Positions 32,743 through 41,516 of a stretch of DNA of 64,000 bases are shown piece after piece (the first letter of the stretch is position 1; the number at the start of each line of letters is the position of its first letter). Location of the stretch: NCBI GenBank assembly GCA_963422675.2, contig CAXVYS010000027.1, forward strand, positions 248,001-312,000, written 5' to 3'. The stretch comes from UBA4416 sp963422675. Lineage in GTDB: Bacteria; Bacteroidota; Bacteroidia; B-17B0; Aurantibacillaceae. Under the pieces are notes generated by a model, which was given only the letters and a program-made list of their open reading frames with translations, ran no database searches and was not told the DNA's origin. Made by a program: the position numbers and the translations under genes.

Positions 32743-33491
32743 GTCTTTGGCTATTAACCCTCTTATTATCATTACCTGTGCTAATTACAGGTTTTATTTT
32801 TTTGTCATTAAAAATTAAAGCAAAAAACCTGCGGTTTTTACTGGCATTTAGTGCGGCGTATCTGTTTGCTATTTCCGTGATGCATTTATTACCGGAGAGT
32901 TATGAAGGCGCTAACGGAAAAACAATTGGCTTGTTTATCCTCATCGGCTTTTTTATTCAGATCATTATTGAATATTTCAGTGCAGGTATTGAGCATGGTC
33001 ATGTACATGCGCATACCGATTCCTGTAAAACCCATTTGCCTTTGGGGATGATTACAGGCTTATACCTTCACTCTTTGCTGGAAGGTTTGCCAATATACCA
33101 AAGCGGTATTCTGGAATTAGGGACTTCTTCGGGGAATATCCTTTCTACACAACAATCTTTAATTTTTGGAATTACATTACACAACATCCCTATTGCTATT
33201 GCATTTGTAACCCTATTGCTTGAACACAAAGCCACTAAATTAAAAACTGTATTGTTGTTAGCCGGATTTGCTTTAATGGCCCCTTTGGGATGTTTTATCA
33301 GTTATGGGCTAAACTCAATAGGAGTGCATAATTATGAAGGCTTCCTGAAATTATCGTTTGGTATTGTGATAGGGATCTTTCTGCATATTTCAACAGCTAT
33401 TATGTTTGAAACCAGCGAAAATCACCGTTACAATATAGCAAAGATTGGTTCTATGATTGCAGGTGTGACTCTCGCTGCATTTATTAGTTAA
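32739..33491 (+). CDS. ZIP-family metal transporter
   Basis: 250 aa, about seven to eight transmembrane segments. ZIP proteins import Zn2+, Fe2+ or Mn2+ across the inner membrane. The family metal-site signatures are visible: HSLLEGLP in one helix and FGITLHNIPIAIAF in the next. A His-rich cytoplasmic loop (HGHVHAHTDSCKTH, ~85-99) separates the early helices, as usual for zinc transporters. Metal specificity cannot be read. It is coupled by ATGA overlap to the methyltransferase gene and followed 36 nt later by priA. Confidence 0.88.
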   Translation: MSLWLLTLLLSLPVLITGFIFLSLKIKAKNLRFLLAFSAAYLFAISVMHLLPESYEGANGKTIGLFILIGFFIQIIIEYFSAGIEHGHVHAHTDSCKTHLPLGMITGLYLHSLLEGLPIYQSGILELGTSSGNILSTQQSLIFGITLHNIPIAIAFVTLLLEHKATKLKTVLLLAGFALMAPLGCFISYGLNSIGVHNYEGFLKLSFGIVIGIFLHISTAIMFETSENHRYNIAKIGSMIAGVTLAAFIS

Positions 33492-33527
33492 ACACATGAG
33501 CTTAGATGCCTATATGGTTAAATAAAA

Positions 33528-36035
33528 ATGATGGAAACCAACGATACTTTTTTCATAGATGTGATTGTGCCGCTATCAGTGGCCAATAAGTTTACGTATC
33601 GCGTTCCCAAGGAGATGAATGATTCAATAGCTATTGGTAAGAGGGTTATTGTTCAGTTTGGTAAATCAAAATTTTATACAGCGGTTATTTATAACGTCCA
33701 TACAAATCCTCCGAAAGAGTATGTAGCAAAATACATTGAAACGGTTCTCGATGATGAGCCCATCGTTACGGCTTCTCAGTTGCAACTGTGGGACTGGATC
33801 TCACACTATTATGTATGTAATCCGGGAGATGTAATGAATGCTGCATTACCAAGCGGTTTAAAATTAAGCAGCACCTCACATATAACATTAAATCCTGATT
33901 TTAGTCTGGAGGAAATGCCTTACGATTATTTTACAGAAAAAGAACATACGGTTTTGGAAGCCCTTCAGGCAAATGCCTCTTTAAGTTTTGAAGATGTAAG
34001 TGTGATGCTCTCCGTTAAAACGGTTCAGGTATTTATTAATAGATTAATTAAAAAAGGGGCTATTGTTATTTATGAAGAAATAAAGGATAAGTACAAGCCT
34101 AAACTGGTTGATTATATTGGGGTTAACGCCGATCTGTTAAGTAATGGATTGCAATTAAAAGAAGCGTTGGATACTTTAGAAAAAAAAGCGTTCAAACAGG
34201 CAGAGTTGTTATTACTCGTTCTTCATTTGTTAAAGACAGATGAAAGCGCTAAACAATTAGGATTGATTAAAAAATCAATATTGCTTAAAACCGTTGATAC
34301 GGCTGTTATTAAAGGCCTTGTGAAAAAAGGAATTTTAACTGAAACCGAAATTGAAACCAGTCGTTTATTATTTGATCATAAGGAAAAAACATACAAAGCC
34401 TTAAATGAATTTCAATTACAGGCTGTAAAAGAGATTGAATATCAATTTGAAACCAAACAGGCTGTTTTATTGCATGGTGTTACAGGAAGTGGTAAAACAG
34501 AGATTTACGCCGATCTCATCAATAAAACCATTACTGATGGAAAGCAAGTGTTATACCTTGTTCCCGAAATTGCCTTAACCACACAGTTAATTAACCGTAT
34601 CCGTGCGGTATTTGGAAACACCGTAGGAATTTACCATTCTAAATTCAGTGAAAATGAACGGGTTGAAATATGGAATTCTATTCTTCATGAAAAGGACGAT
34701 AGTTTAAACGCCAAGCATTTTAATATTGTTTTAGGCACGCGTTCCGCTCTGTTTTTACCTTTTAATAATTTAGGACTGATTATTATTGATGAAGAACATG
34801 ATAATTCCTACAAACAACAGGATCCTGCTCCCCGTTACCACGCGCGGGATGCAGCCATGTATCTTGCCGGTTTGCATAAAGCAAAAGTGCTGTTAGGAAC
34901 TGCTACGCCTTCGTTTGAAAGTTATTATAATGCCTTACACCAAAAGTTTGGGATGGTAAGGATCACACAGCGTTTTGGAAACGCAAGTTTACCGGAAACC
35001 GTTATTTGTGATCTAAAAAAAGAAACGCAGCAGCAACAAAATAAATCTATTTTTTCGCATCAATTGGTAAATGCGATTACCGAAGCATTAGCTAAAAAGG
35101 AGCAGGTTATTTTATTTCAGAACAGGCGTGGTTTTGCGCCATATACCGAATGCAATGCCTGCCATTGGATTCCACATTGTATACATTGCGATGTGGCTTT
35201 GATCTATCATAAACAAACCAATAAATTAAGCTGCCATTATTGTGGGTATACTATGCAACCCCCAACGAGCTGCCATGCCTGTGGAAATAACAATTTAAAG
35301 TACAAAGGCTTTGGTACTGAAAAAATAGAAGAAGAAATAGAGATCTTGTTTCCATCGGCTAAAGTAGCGCGTATGGACCTGGATACGACCCGCAGTAAAT
35401 ATGCCTATAAACAATTAATAGATGAATTTGAACTGGGTAATATTGATATTTTAGTAGGAACACAAATGGTTACCAAAGGCCTTGATTTTGATAATGTGAG
35501 TGTGGTAGGAGTATTAAATGTAGACAGTGTACTAAACTTTCCTGATTTCCGTTCCTTTGAAAAAGCATACCAGTTAATTGTACAGGTAAGTGGTAGGGCA
35601 GGACGTAAACAAAAAAAGGGAACAGTTTATATTCAAACCAATCAGCCCGAACATGACGTCATTCATCATGTATTGGCAGATAATTATTTACAGTTCTACC
35701 AATCGCAGATCAATGAGCGTGAGCAGTTTCATTATCCTCCGTTTACCAGGGTAATAGAATTATCAGTAGTTTCAAAGGATATAACCGTGGTGAATGATAT
35801 TGCCGAACAATTAGCTGTTCAGCTGAAACCATTATTTGGTGGGATGTTACTGGGGCCTGAATTTCCCCTCGTTGCTAAAATAAAAGATCAATACCACAAA
35901 CGCATCCTGTTAAAAATAAACAGGGAATATTCTCCTACGCAGGTACGTAACTTATTGAAGCAGGAAATAGATACACTTCAACACAATAATAAAAAAAGTA
36001 TTTACAGGTTGCAGGTTGATGCAGATCCTGTTTAG
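33528..36035 (+). CDS. priA: Primosomal helicase PriA
   Basis: PriA restarts collapsed replication forks by unwinding the lagging strand and loading the primosome. The 835-aa protein has the N-terminal DNA-binding 3'BD (FIDVIVPLSVANKFTYRVP), a winged helix, and a DEAH-type helicase with Walker A GVTGSGKT (~317-324) and DEEH (~421-424). It also has the PriA-specific zinc insertion with paired cysteines (CNACHWIPHCIHC and CHYCGYTMQPPTSCHACGN, ~542-586) and motif VSGRAGRKQKKG. Length and motif order are complete. The third gene of the 32011-36035 run, it may also be transcribed independently. Confidence 0.97.
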   Translation: MMETNDTFFIDVIVPLSVANKFTYRVPKEMNDSIAIGKRVIVQFGKSKFYTAVIYNVHTNPPKEYVAKYIETVLDDEPIVTASQLQLWDWISHYYVCNPGDVMNAALPSGLKLSSTSHITLNPDFSLEEMPYDYFTEKEHTVLEALQANASLSFEDVSVMLSVKTVQVFINRLIKKGAIVIYEEIKDKYKPKLVDYIGVNADLLSNGLQLKEALDTLEKKAFKQAELLLLVLHLLKTDESAKQLGLIKKSILLKTVDTAVIKGLVKKGILTETEIETSRLLFDHKEKTYKALNEFQLQAVKEIEYQFETKQAVLLHGVTGSGKTEIYADLINKTITDGKQVLYLVPEIALTTQLINRIRAVFGNTVGIYHSKFSENERVEIWNSILHEKDDSLNAKHFNIVLGTRSALFLPFNNLGLIIIDEEHDNSYKQQDPAPRYHARDAAMYLAGLHKAKVLLGTATPSFESYYNALHQKFGMVRITQRFGNASLPETVICDLKKETQQQQNKSIFSHQLVNAITEALAKKEQVILFQNRRGFAPYTECNACHWIPHCIHCDVALIYHKQTNKLSCHYCGYTMQPPTSCHACGNNNLKYKGFGTEKIEEEIEILFPSAKVARMDLDTTRSKYAYKQLIDEFELGNIDILVGTQMVTKGLDFDNVSVVGVLNVDSVLNFPDFRSFEKAYQLIVQVSGRAGRKQKKGTVYIQTNQPEHDVIHHVLADNYLQFYQSQINEREQFHYPPFTRVIELSVVSKDITVVNDIAEQLAVQLKPLFGGMLLGPEFPLVAKIKDQYHKRILLKINREYSPTQVRNLLKQEIDTLQHNNKKSIYRLQVDADPV

Positions 36036-36065
36036 GATGGCATTGTAACGGACAACCAAACAAAC

Positions 36066-36200
36066 ATGAAAACCATTATAAAATATCTGGCTCTTTCTAC
36101 TGGACATCAAGGTATTTGCAAAAATCCACTGGACATCTATCGTTGTTATAAACGTTTTATACACAGCGGTTTCAAATCAAACCATTACCTGGAGTACTAA
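36066..36200 (+). CDS. Possible 44-aa small protein
   Basis: An ATG-to-TAA frame of 45 codons lies 30 nt after priA. The product (MKTIIKYLALSTGHQGICKN...) is basic, with two Cys and several aromatic residues, and has no motif or signal peptide I recognise. The DNA contains the decamer ACTGGACATC twice, about 30 nt apart. There is no promoter evidence, and it could be chance. Confidence 0.2.
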   Translation: MKTIIKYLALSTGHQGICKNPLDIYRCYKRFIHSGFKSNHYLEY

Positions 36201-36216
36201 GTAAAGCGCTTGTTTT

Positions 36217-36909
36217 TTATTCTTTACTGGATAATATGGATTTATTTGTAACAATTTTGCTCAATTCTTCCAGAGACGCATTTTTATTTGTTGAAAAAAT
36301 ATCATGGTGATGATAATCTAGTTTTTTGAGTAAATAGGCTAAGCTATTTTTTTGAGATTCGTTTAAAATCCCCACTGAAATGCTGGATAACATTTGCATT
36401 TTTGGCATCAAAGCTATTATCTCTTGCCTGCCTTTTTCAGTAATAGATACCCGTACACTTCTTTTATCTTTTTCATCAGCAGATTCAGTAATTAATCCGT
36501 TACCAAGTAGTCTTTTAATAATTTCTGTGCCGGAGGTTTTTTCAACCACCTGCTCATTAATCAATTCAGTCTTTGTTAGACTGCCATAGGTCATTAAAGC
36601 GATTAAAAACGAAAATTCTTCTTGAGTATTTATAATGCTATTTTCAAATGCCTTTTTTGCATATACCTTGGTGTATCTGTGAATTAGACTAAACAAAATA
36701 GATATATCCCTATCCGTATTTGTAAACTTTTCTTTTACCCATTTTTCTTCGTCGCCTTCAACTTTCCGCAATGCAAGGCTATCAGGAGTATATTTTGTGT
36801 TGAGATAACCAATAAAATCATTCATATCGAAATCACTTTCAGAGTTGCGTTCTGCTCCATACGCATATAAATCATTTATAACTTCTATTAAAATATCTTT
36901 CTGTTTCAT
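36217..36909 (-). CDS. MarR-family transcriptional regulator
   Basis: 230 aa, longer than a typical MarR (~150) because of an N-terminal extension of about 75 residues. The winged-helix core is visible: recognition helix region GSLTKTELINEQVVEKTSGTEIIKRLLGNGLI followed by a wing with DKRSVRVSITEKG (~135-165). MarR proteins are dimeric, ligand-responsive repressors that often control the divergent neighbour. Here the divergent neighbour starts a five-gene run, and the 197-nt gap contains palindromes fit for an operator. The inducing ligand is unknown. Confidence 0.85.
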   Translation of the reverse strand: MKQKDILIEVINDLYAYGAERNSESDFDMNDFIGYLNTKYTPDSLALRKVEGDEEKWVKEKFTNTDRDISILFSLIHRYTKVYAKKAFENSIINTQEEFSFLIALMTYGSLTKTELINEQVVEKTSGTEIIKRLLGNGLITESADEKDKRSVRVSITEKGRQEIIALMPKMQMLSSISVGILNESQKNSLAYLLKKLDYHHHDIFSTNKNASLEELSKIVTNKSILSSKE

Positions 36910-37106
36910 GGTTGTATGATTAAACCCTAAAGATACTTATTTAAAGCGAAAACATATAATAACTATGTAAAGTTAATTGTTTACGTAATTTTATTGATCT
37001 GTTTTTCAGATAAATAGGTATTTTTTAGAACTAAAACATATTAATTATTTTAATAATACACTTTTACGTATTATTTTTACAGAAAATAAAACTAAAACAT
37101 ATAAAA
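36910..37106. promoter_or_regulatory. Divergent intergenic control region with candidate MarR operators
   Basis: Three inverted repeats lie in the gap: GTAAA-8nt-TTTAC (around 36967-36984), ATCTG-5nt-CAGAT (around 36998-37012) and TAATAC-8nt-GTATTA (around 37053-37072). The string AAAACATAT occurs three times, including just before the ATG at 37107. Assigning the MarR protein to these sites is inference. Confidence 0.45.
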
Positions 37107-38432
37107 ATGACTATAATAAAAAACATAATCAGGAATCATAAACTTAACGTTATTTTCAAATTCCCGCTACTGGTTTTAGGTCTGATTTTCTCAGATGTTG
37201 TTTTTTCTCAGAATGCCTTTCAAAGTATTGAAACTAAAATCATCCAAAAGGATAACGAGTTACCGGTTGAAGGATTTTATGTTATCGAAAAAAAAGAAGC
37301 CACAGACTCCATACTTCATAAACGCATTCATTTCTCAATATTCCCCTCATTCAAAAGACACGTTATTCATGATGTTTCATTAAACGTACTGTTTTCTTAT
37401 TCAAAAGGGAATAGATGTATTGGTATATCGGGCATTGGTAATATCACCGATGGAAGCATCAGAAGTTTACAAGTTGCCGGGCTTTTCAATATAGTAAAAA
37501 AGAATGCCTACGGTATTCAAATGACTGGCGGGCTTAACTATGTGAAGGATACCTTAAAAGGTGTGCAGTTGGGAGGATTATGCAACGTGGTAAACTATTC
37601 TAAGGGTAAAATTCAGATGGCCGCTATTGCAAACATTGTAAAAAAAGGCAAATTAAATGCTCAGTTCTCCGGTATTGTGGGCCTTGCAGATTCAATTACT
37701 GGTGTACAAGTAGCGGGTATTTTTAACGATGCGAAATATGTAAAAGGAATAAAGATAGCCGCCGTATTTAATAAAGTAAATTCTTTAAAGGGCTTGCAAG
37801 TTGCAGGGCTTGCCAATCAAGCTAATTCTTTAAAAGGGTTACAAGTAGCAGCAATAATTAATATCGCAAAACAGGTTAGGGGTGCACAAATTGGTTTAAT
37901 TAATTATGCTGATAGCATACAAGGCATGCAGGTGGGGTTAATCAATTATTCAAAACATGGGGGATATAATATTGTAGAATTGAGTGTAAACGAAATAAAC
38001 TATTTAAATATCGCTTATAAATCAGGAACTAAAAAACTTTACACTGCTTTTGTTGCCGGGATGAGTCCTTATTCGTCCGGTAATGTTTTAAGTTATGGTG
38101 GTGGAATTGGCACGATGGTGCAGTTGACAAAATGGAGTGATTTAAATCTGGAAGCATTAATCAGACATGTTAACGTAGGCGAATCTTATGACTCGAATCG
38201 TCAAGAGTGGATTCAGCTGGGTATTTATTATGCTATTCATTTAAGTAAACGTTTCGAAATTGTTGTAGGTCCTAATAATAATGCCGTATTTTTTGATAAA
38301 TCGGATCCAAACTTTGAGAACCATAAAAGTAAAATTTTCTCCTCCCGTATTGACGCACAAGAATACGGCACAGGTAATTTGGTTTCTAATCTCTGGGTTG
38401 GCGGGACATTAGGACTAAGAATCAGGATTTAA
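37107..38432 (+). CDS. Secreted surface protein with ~15-residue GxQvaGlxN repeats
   Basis: 441 aa. A hydrophobic signal segment (about 17-34) ends near VVFSQ. Residues ~121-287 consist of about eleven tandem repeats of roughly 15-16 residues with the pattern [LIV]KG[LV]QV[AG]G[LI]xN (LQVAGLFN, VQLGGLCN, VQVAGIFN, LQVAGLAN, AQIGLINY), resembling the LA_2272-type surface repeat and probably forming a beta-solenoid or strand ladder. The C-terminal ~140 residues look like barrel strands. An outer-membrane or surface location is inferred. It is the first gene of the run opposite MarR; no enzyme motif is present. Confidence 0.7.
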   Translation: MTIIKNIIRNHKLNVIFKFPLLVLGLIFSDVVFSQNAFQSIETKIIQKDNELPVEGFYVIEKKEATDSILHKRIHFSIFPSFKRHVIHDVSLNVLFSYSKGNRCIGISGIGNITDGSIRSLQVAGLFNIVKKNAYGIQMTGGLNYVKDTLKGVQLGGLCNVVNYSKGKIQMAAIANIVKKGKLNAQFSGIVGLADSITGVQVAGIFNDAKYVKGIKIAAVFNKVNSLKGLQVAGLANQANSLKGLQVAAIINIAKQVRGAQIGLINYADSIQGMQVGLINYSKHGGYNIVELSVNEINYLNIAYKSGTKKLYTAFVAGMSPYSSGNVLSYGGGIGTMVQLTKWSDLNLEALIRHVNVGESYDSNRQEWIQLGIYYAIHLSKRFEIVVGPNNNAVFFDKSDPNFENHKSKIFSSRIDAQEYGTGNLVSNLWVGGTLGLRIRI

Positions 38433-38490
38433 GTTAGCCCAGGCTTTTAAAGAGTACTAAAATATAATTAAACTATAAACTGAGTGTATT

Positions 38491-39486
38491 ATGAAAAAAT
38501 TGAATCCCATAACTATAATATCTTACTACAAACTTTTTATCACATACATACTGTATAGTAAAGATAGAAAAAAATCCAAAGCGTATTATTCCGGTATTTT
38601 AATATTACTCGCGTCCACAGTCGTTTCGCCTTTATTTGTAAATGGGCAAACACGAAATGACGTCGTGTTTTTCAATTATTCTTATGCCCCCCCAACTAAT
38701 TTCCAAAATATAACTGGTAAAAGTAACTTATATAAAAATATAGAAATTCAACTCGGAATCCCTCCCATTAAGTTAATAAATAATCTAACAGTGATTAACA
38801 CCTTTTATGGGAGGTCGCTCAATTATGATTTCAAAAATTTACCCGATCCTTTATTAAAGATTCAAAAGAAGTTAACGGATATTAGGTATTCACCCTTGCT
38901 AACTTACAAAGTTAATAGCAAATGGTCGGTAATGGCTTTGCCAACTGTAATGTTAAGAAGCGATCTCCAACATAAATTATCAGGTAAAGATTTATTTTAT
39001 AACGGCCTCATAGTTGCGAACTTTAATCCAGATGAAGAAAAAAAGGTCATATTTTCATTTGGTGTTATACTCACGAATGATCTTACTCATAATCAAATAA
39101 ATCCTGTTGCAGGCTTCACCTATAAAAGTAAAAAATTACTGGCAGAAGTAGGATACCCCAGAACAAACATATTTTTTAAGCCTAAGAGTAAGATTGAATG
39201 GGGAGTAACTGTTGCTGTTGATGGCGCCACGTTTAAGGTTAACGAGATACAATTAACAGATACTTTAACCGCAAAGTATATCAGATCAATAGATGTATTT
39301 GCAGGCCAGGCTCTAAATTTTAACCTCTTTGGAAAAGTTTGGCTGAATACACAAATAGGCTGTGCCTTTTTACGCCGTTACGACCTAATGAATAGTGATT
39401 ATAAAAAGATTACAATTGCAAAAACCGAATTGAACGGAAGCTTTTACGCAAAAGCCGGGATTAGTCTTAGAATTGGCAACCTATAG
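38491..39486 (+). CDS. Outer-membrane beta-barrel protein, DUF6268-like
   Basis: 331 aa. A long basic N-terminus (~35 residues with many Lys) precedes a hydrophobic signal segment ending LFVNGQ near residue 52. The mature protein is rich in alternating aromatic strands (NDVVFFNYSYAPPTNF, WSVMALPTVMLR, GVTVAVDGATFKVN) with no Cys-rich or enzymatic motif, consistent with an outer-membrane barrel. The layout resembles DUF6268 proteins, which I judge likely but not certain. The unusually long N-region may mean the true start is an internal codon. It follows the repeat protein after 58 nt and belongs to the MarR-linked run. Confidence 0.65.
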   Translation: MKKLNPITIISYYKLFITYILYSKDRKKSKAYYSGILILLASTVVSPLFVNGQTRNDVVFFNYSYAPPTNFQNITGKSNLYKNIEIQLGIPPIKLINNLTVINTFYGRSLNYDFKNLPDPLLKIQKKLTDIRYSPLLTYKVNSKWSVMALPTVMLRSDLQHKLSGKDLFYNGLIVANFNPDEEKKVIFSFGVILTNDLTHNQINPVAGFTYKSKKLLAEVGYPRTNIFFKPKSKIEWGVTVAVDGATFKVNEIQLTDTLTAKYIRSIDVFAGQALNFNLFGKVWLNTQIGCAFLRRYDLMNSDYKKITIAKTELNGSFYAKAGISLRIGNL

Positions 39487-39525
39487 TACAGTAAAAAAAA
39501 GAGTATTAACCTAAAAAATAAAACC

Positions 39526-39984
39526 ATGAAAGCAACCAAAAAAATATCAGCAATTAAAAAAGTAAGTTACTCCATCATTTCCTGTTTTCTGCTTAGCAGT
39601 TCATTTGCTCAAACAAAAGATATTACGTTAACCCTTTTAGGCTTTAAGTCAAATCAGGGCGAATGTATTATTTCTCTATTTAACAGCAAAAATGGCTATC
39701 CGGAAGAGACTACAAAATGTTACAGAATGATGAGTAGCAAAATAGTAGAGGGTAAATGTACTATTCTCATTAAAGATTTAACAACAGGAGAGTATGCTAT
39801 CTCCGTAATACATGATGAAAATTCAAATGGGAAAATGGATACGAACTTTTTTGGTATACCGAAAGAAGGATCAGGAGCATCCAATAATCCTAAGTCATCC
39901 GATGGCCCTCCTACGTTTACGGATTCCAAATTTAAATATACCGGTGCAAGTCAAACAATGAGTATCACCATAAAATATTTATAA
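39526..39984 (+). CDS. DUF2141 secreted protein
   Basis: 152 aa with a Sec signal peptide (about residues 1-28, ending SSFAQ). The mature domain matches DUF2141: GECIISLFNSKNGYP, then GEYAISVIHDENSNGKMDTNFFGIPKEG, whose Asp/Asn-rich loop resembles a calcium-binding site. Members are small periplasmic or extracellular beta-sandwich proteins of unknown function, often beside outer-membrane proteins. It sits between the DUF6268-like barrel (39 nt upstream) and a 4-TM protein (19 nt downstream) in the MarR-linked run. Confidence 0.85.
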   Translation: MKATKKISAIKKVSYSIISCFLLSSSFAQTKDITLTLLGFKSNQGECIISLFNSKNGYPEETTKCYRMMSSKIVEGKCTILIKDLTTGEYAISVIHDENSNGKMDTNFFGIPKEGSGASNNPKSSDGPPTFTDSKFKYTGASQTMSITIKYL

Positions 39985-40003
39985 ATCAACCAGATCTGAA
40001 AAA

Positions 40004-40411
40004 ATGAGAAACAACAACCAAAATCAAAACAACTTTAGTGCAAAAAGATTATTATTTGCGACGGTGCCTTCTTATATAATCCCGGCTATTATGTCGTTTA
40101 CATCCGGTTATTTTCTAAATAAACCAGATTTGATGAGAGCAAGCTACTCTACAATCGCTACGCCTTCCTTAATAGCTTCTCTTCTAACGTTTATACTACT
40201 CTGGAGAATGGAAGCCGCTCAAAAATTCCCGGCAAATAAAATTGTAAGAGCCTTATTTATGGTAATTGCAACGGTTACTCTTGGGTTTATGGCGATCCTT
40301 TGTTTTGGACTTCAGGAAAATGCCTTTGATATATTATCTTCTTCGTTTTTAGGGGCAGTAATTACAACGTTAACACAACCAATGACTAAATTAAAAAGCA
40401 AATATGAATAA
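40004..40411 (+). CDS. Four-TM inner-membrane protein of unknown function
   Basis: 135 aa. After a polar Asn/Gln-rich N-terminus there are four predicted hydrophobic segments (about 17-37, 52-69, 84-105 and 108-125). No transporter or enzyme signature is visible, and the family is not recognised with confidence. It overlaps the start of the NmrA-like gene by 8 nt, so it is co-translated with it, and follows the DUF2141 gene by 19 nt. Confidence 0.65.
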   Translation: MRNNNQNQNNFSAKRLLFATVPSYIIPAIMSFTSGYFLNKPDLMRASYSTIATPSLIASLLTFILLWRMEAAQKFPANKIVRALFMVIATVTLGFMAILCFGLQENAFDILSSSFLGAVITTLTQPMTKLKSKYE

Positions 40412-41318
40412 TAGTAAACCAACAATTGTAGTATTTGGATGCACAGGCACAGTTGGGCTTGAAGTAATGTACCAATTAAGCACCAAAGAATGTTTTGTGA
40501 GAGGAATATTAAGAAGTCCCAATAGACAATATCCGCTGCCAATTAATAAGCAATTATCAAACATAAGCTATTTGGGTGTAGATTTAAATTCAAAGGCGCA
40601 AATTAAACAAGCTTGTCTTAAAGCAGATACCGTCTTTCTTTTAACTGCAACATCACCAAATCAAGTCGAGATTGAAATCAATATTATAAATGCCGCAAAA
40701 GAAGCAGGAGTTACTCGTATTGTAAAACTATCTGCACCTCTTGTAACACCGCCAGCCAAAGTCGAAGTGAGCCATTGGCATCGCCAAGTAGAAGAACATT
40801 TGGATAAGAGCGGACTAGATTATTGTTGTTTGCGGCCTCACGCTTTTATGCAAAACTGGGAGCGAAATACATTTACAATTCAACGATTTGGCAAAATTTA
40901 TGGAGCCATGGGAGATGCTTCGAGAAATTATGTAGACTGTAGGGACGTTGCTGAAATTGCCGTTAATAGATTGCTGTCGGAAAATAATTTAGATAAAGAA
41001 TTTATAGCGATTTCGGGCCCGGAATCGATCACTTACAAAGATTTTGCAGAAAGGCTTTCTTATGTTGCCAATAATAGAATTGAATATATAAATATCTCTC
41101 AGGAGGAATTACTCAAGACTTTAACGAAAAGGGCAAAGCTACCAAATTGGTTAGCAAATCATATTGTTGAACTGGATGATTTAGCAATTAAAAATCCTGA
41201 ACCGAAGGAAGATACTGTAGAAAAAATATTAAATCGGAAACCTCGCCTGATAAACGCTTATTTACAGGAATCCAGGCATTTGTTTATTAAAAAGCCAATC
41301 TGGAAATTTTGGGATTGA
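40404..41318 (+). CDS. NmrA-like NAD(P)-binding reductase
   Basis: 304 aa atypical short-chain dehydrogenase. The N-terminal Rossmann motif GCTGTVG is at residues 12-18, with RGILRSPNR at the end of strand 2 (the Arg suggests NADP(H)) and a sugar-epimerase-like RPHAFMQNW segment near 135-145. Relatives include NmrA, QorB and NAD(P)H-binding quinone reductase-like proteins, so the role could be quinone or aldehyde reduction or redox sensing. It is the last gene of the MarR-linked run, overlaps its predecessor by 8 nt, and is followed by a strong terminator. Confidence 0.85.
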   Translation: MNNSKPTIVVFGCTGTVGLEVMYQLSTKECFVRGILRSPNRQYPLPINKQLSNISYLGVDLNSKAQIKQACLKADTVFLLTATSPNQVEIEINIINAAKEAGVTRIVKLSAPLVTPPAKVEVSHWHRQVEEHLDKSGLDYCCLRPHAFMQNWERNTFTIQRFGKIYGAMGDASRNYVDCRDVAEIAVNRLLSENNLDKEFIAISGPESITYKDFAERLSYVANNRIEYINISQEELLKTLTKRAKLPNWLANHIVELDDLAIKNPEPKEDTVEKILNRKPRLINAYLQESRHLFIKKPIWKFWD

Positions 41319-41463
41319 TCATAAAACACATGTATGTTTAATGCCCTCTATTCCAATAAGGGCAGGAGCTTATAGCCTTTTAGTATAAACCAGTTATTAC
41401 TCGCTTTATAGTTTGAACCAATAGTGTAAGCAAAAACGCAATTAATCCTTACACTATTTAATC

Positions 41464-41497
41464 AAAAAATCCCGAAGAAATTTTCTTCGGGATTTTT
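41464..41497. terminator. Bidirectional terminator between the NmrA-like gene and hpd
   Basis: An almost perfect palindrome, AATCCCGAAGAAA / TTTTCTTCGGGATT, is flanked by A and T runs and lies between convergent genes, so it can serve both strands. Confidence 0.9.
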
Positions 41498-41516
41498 AAT
41501 TTAAAACTTCTAATTA

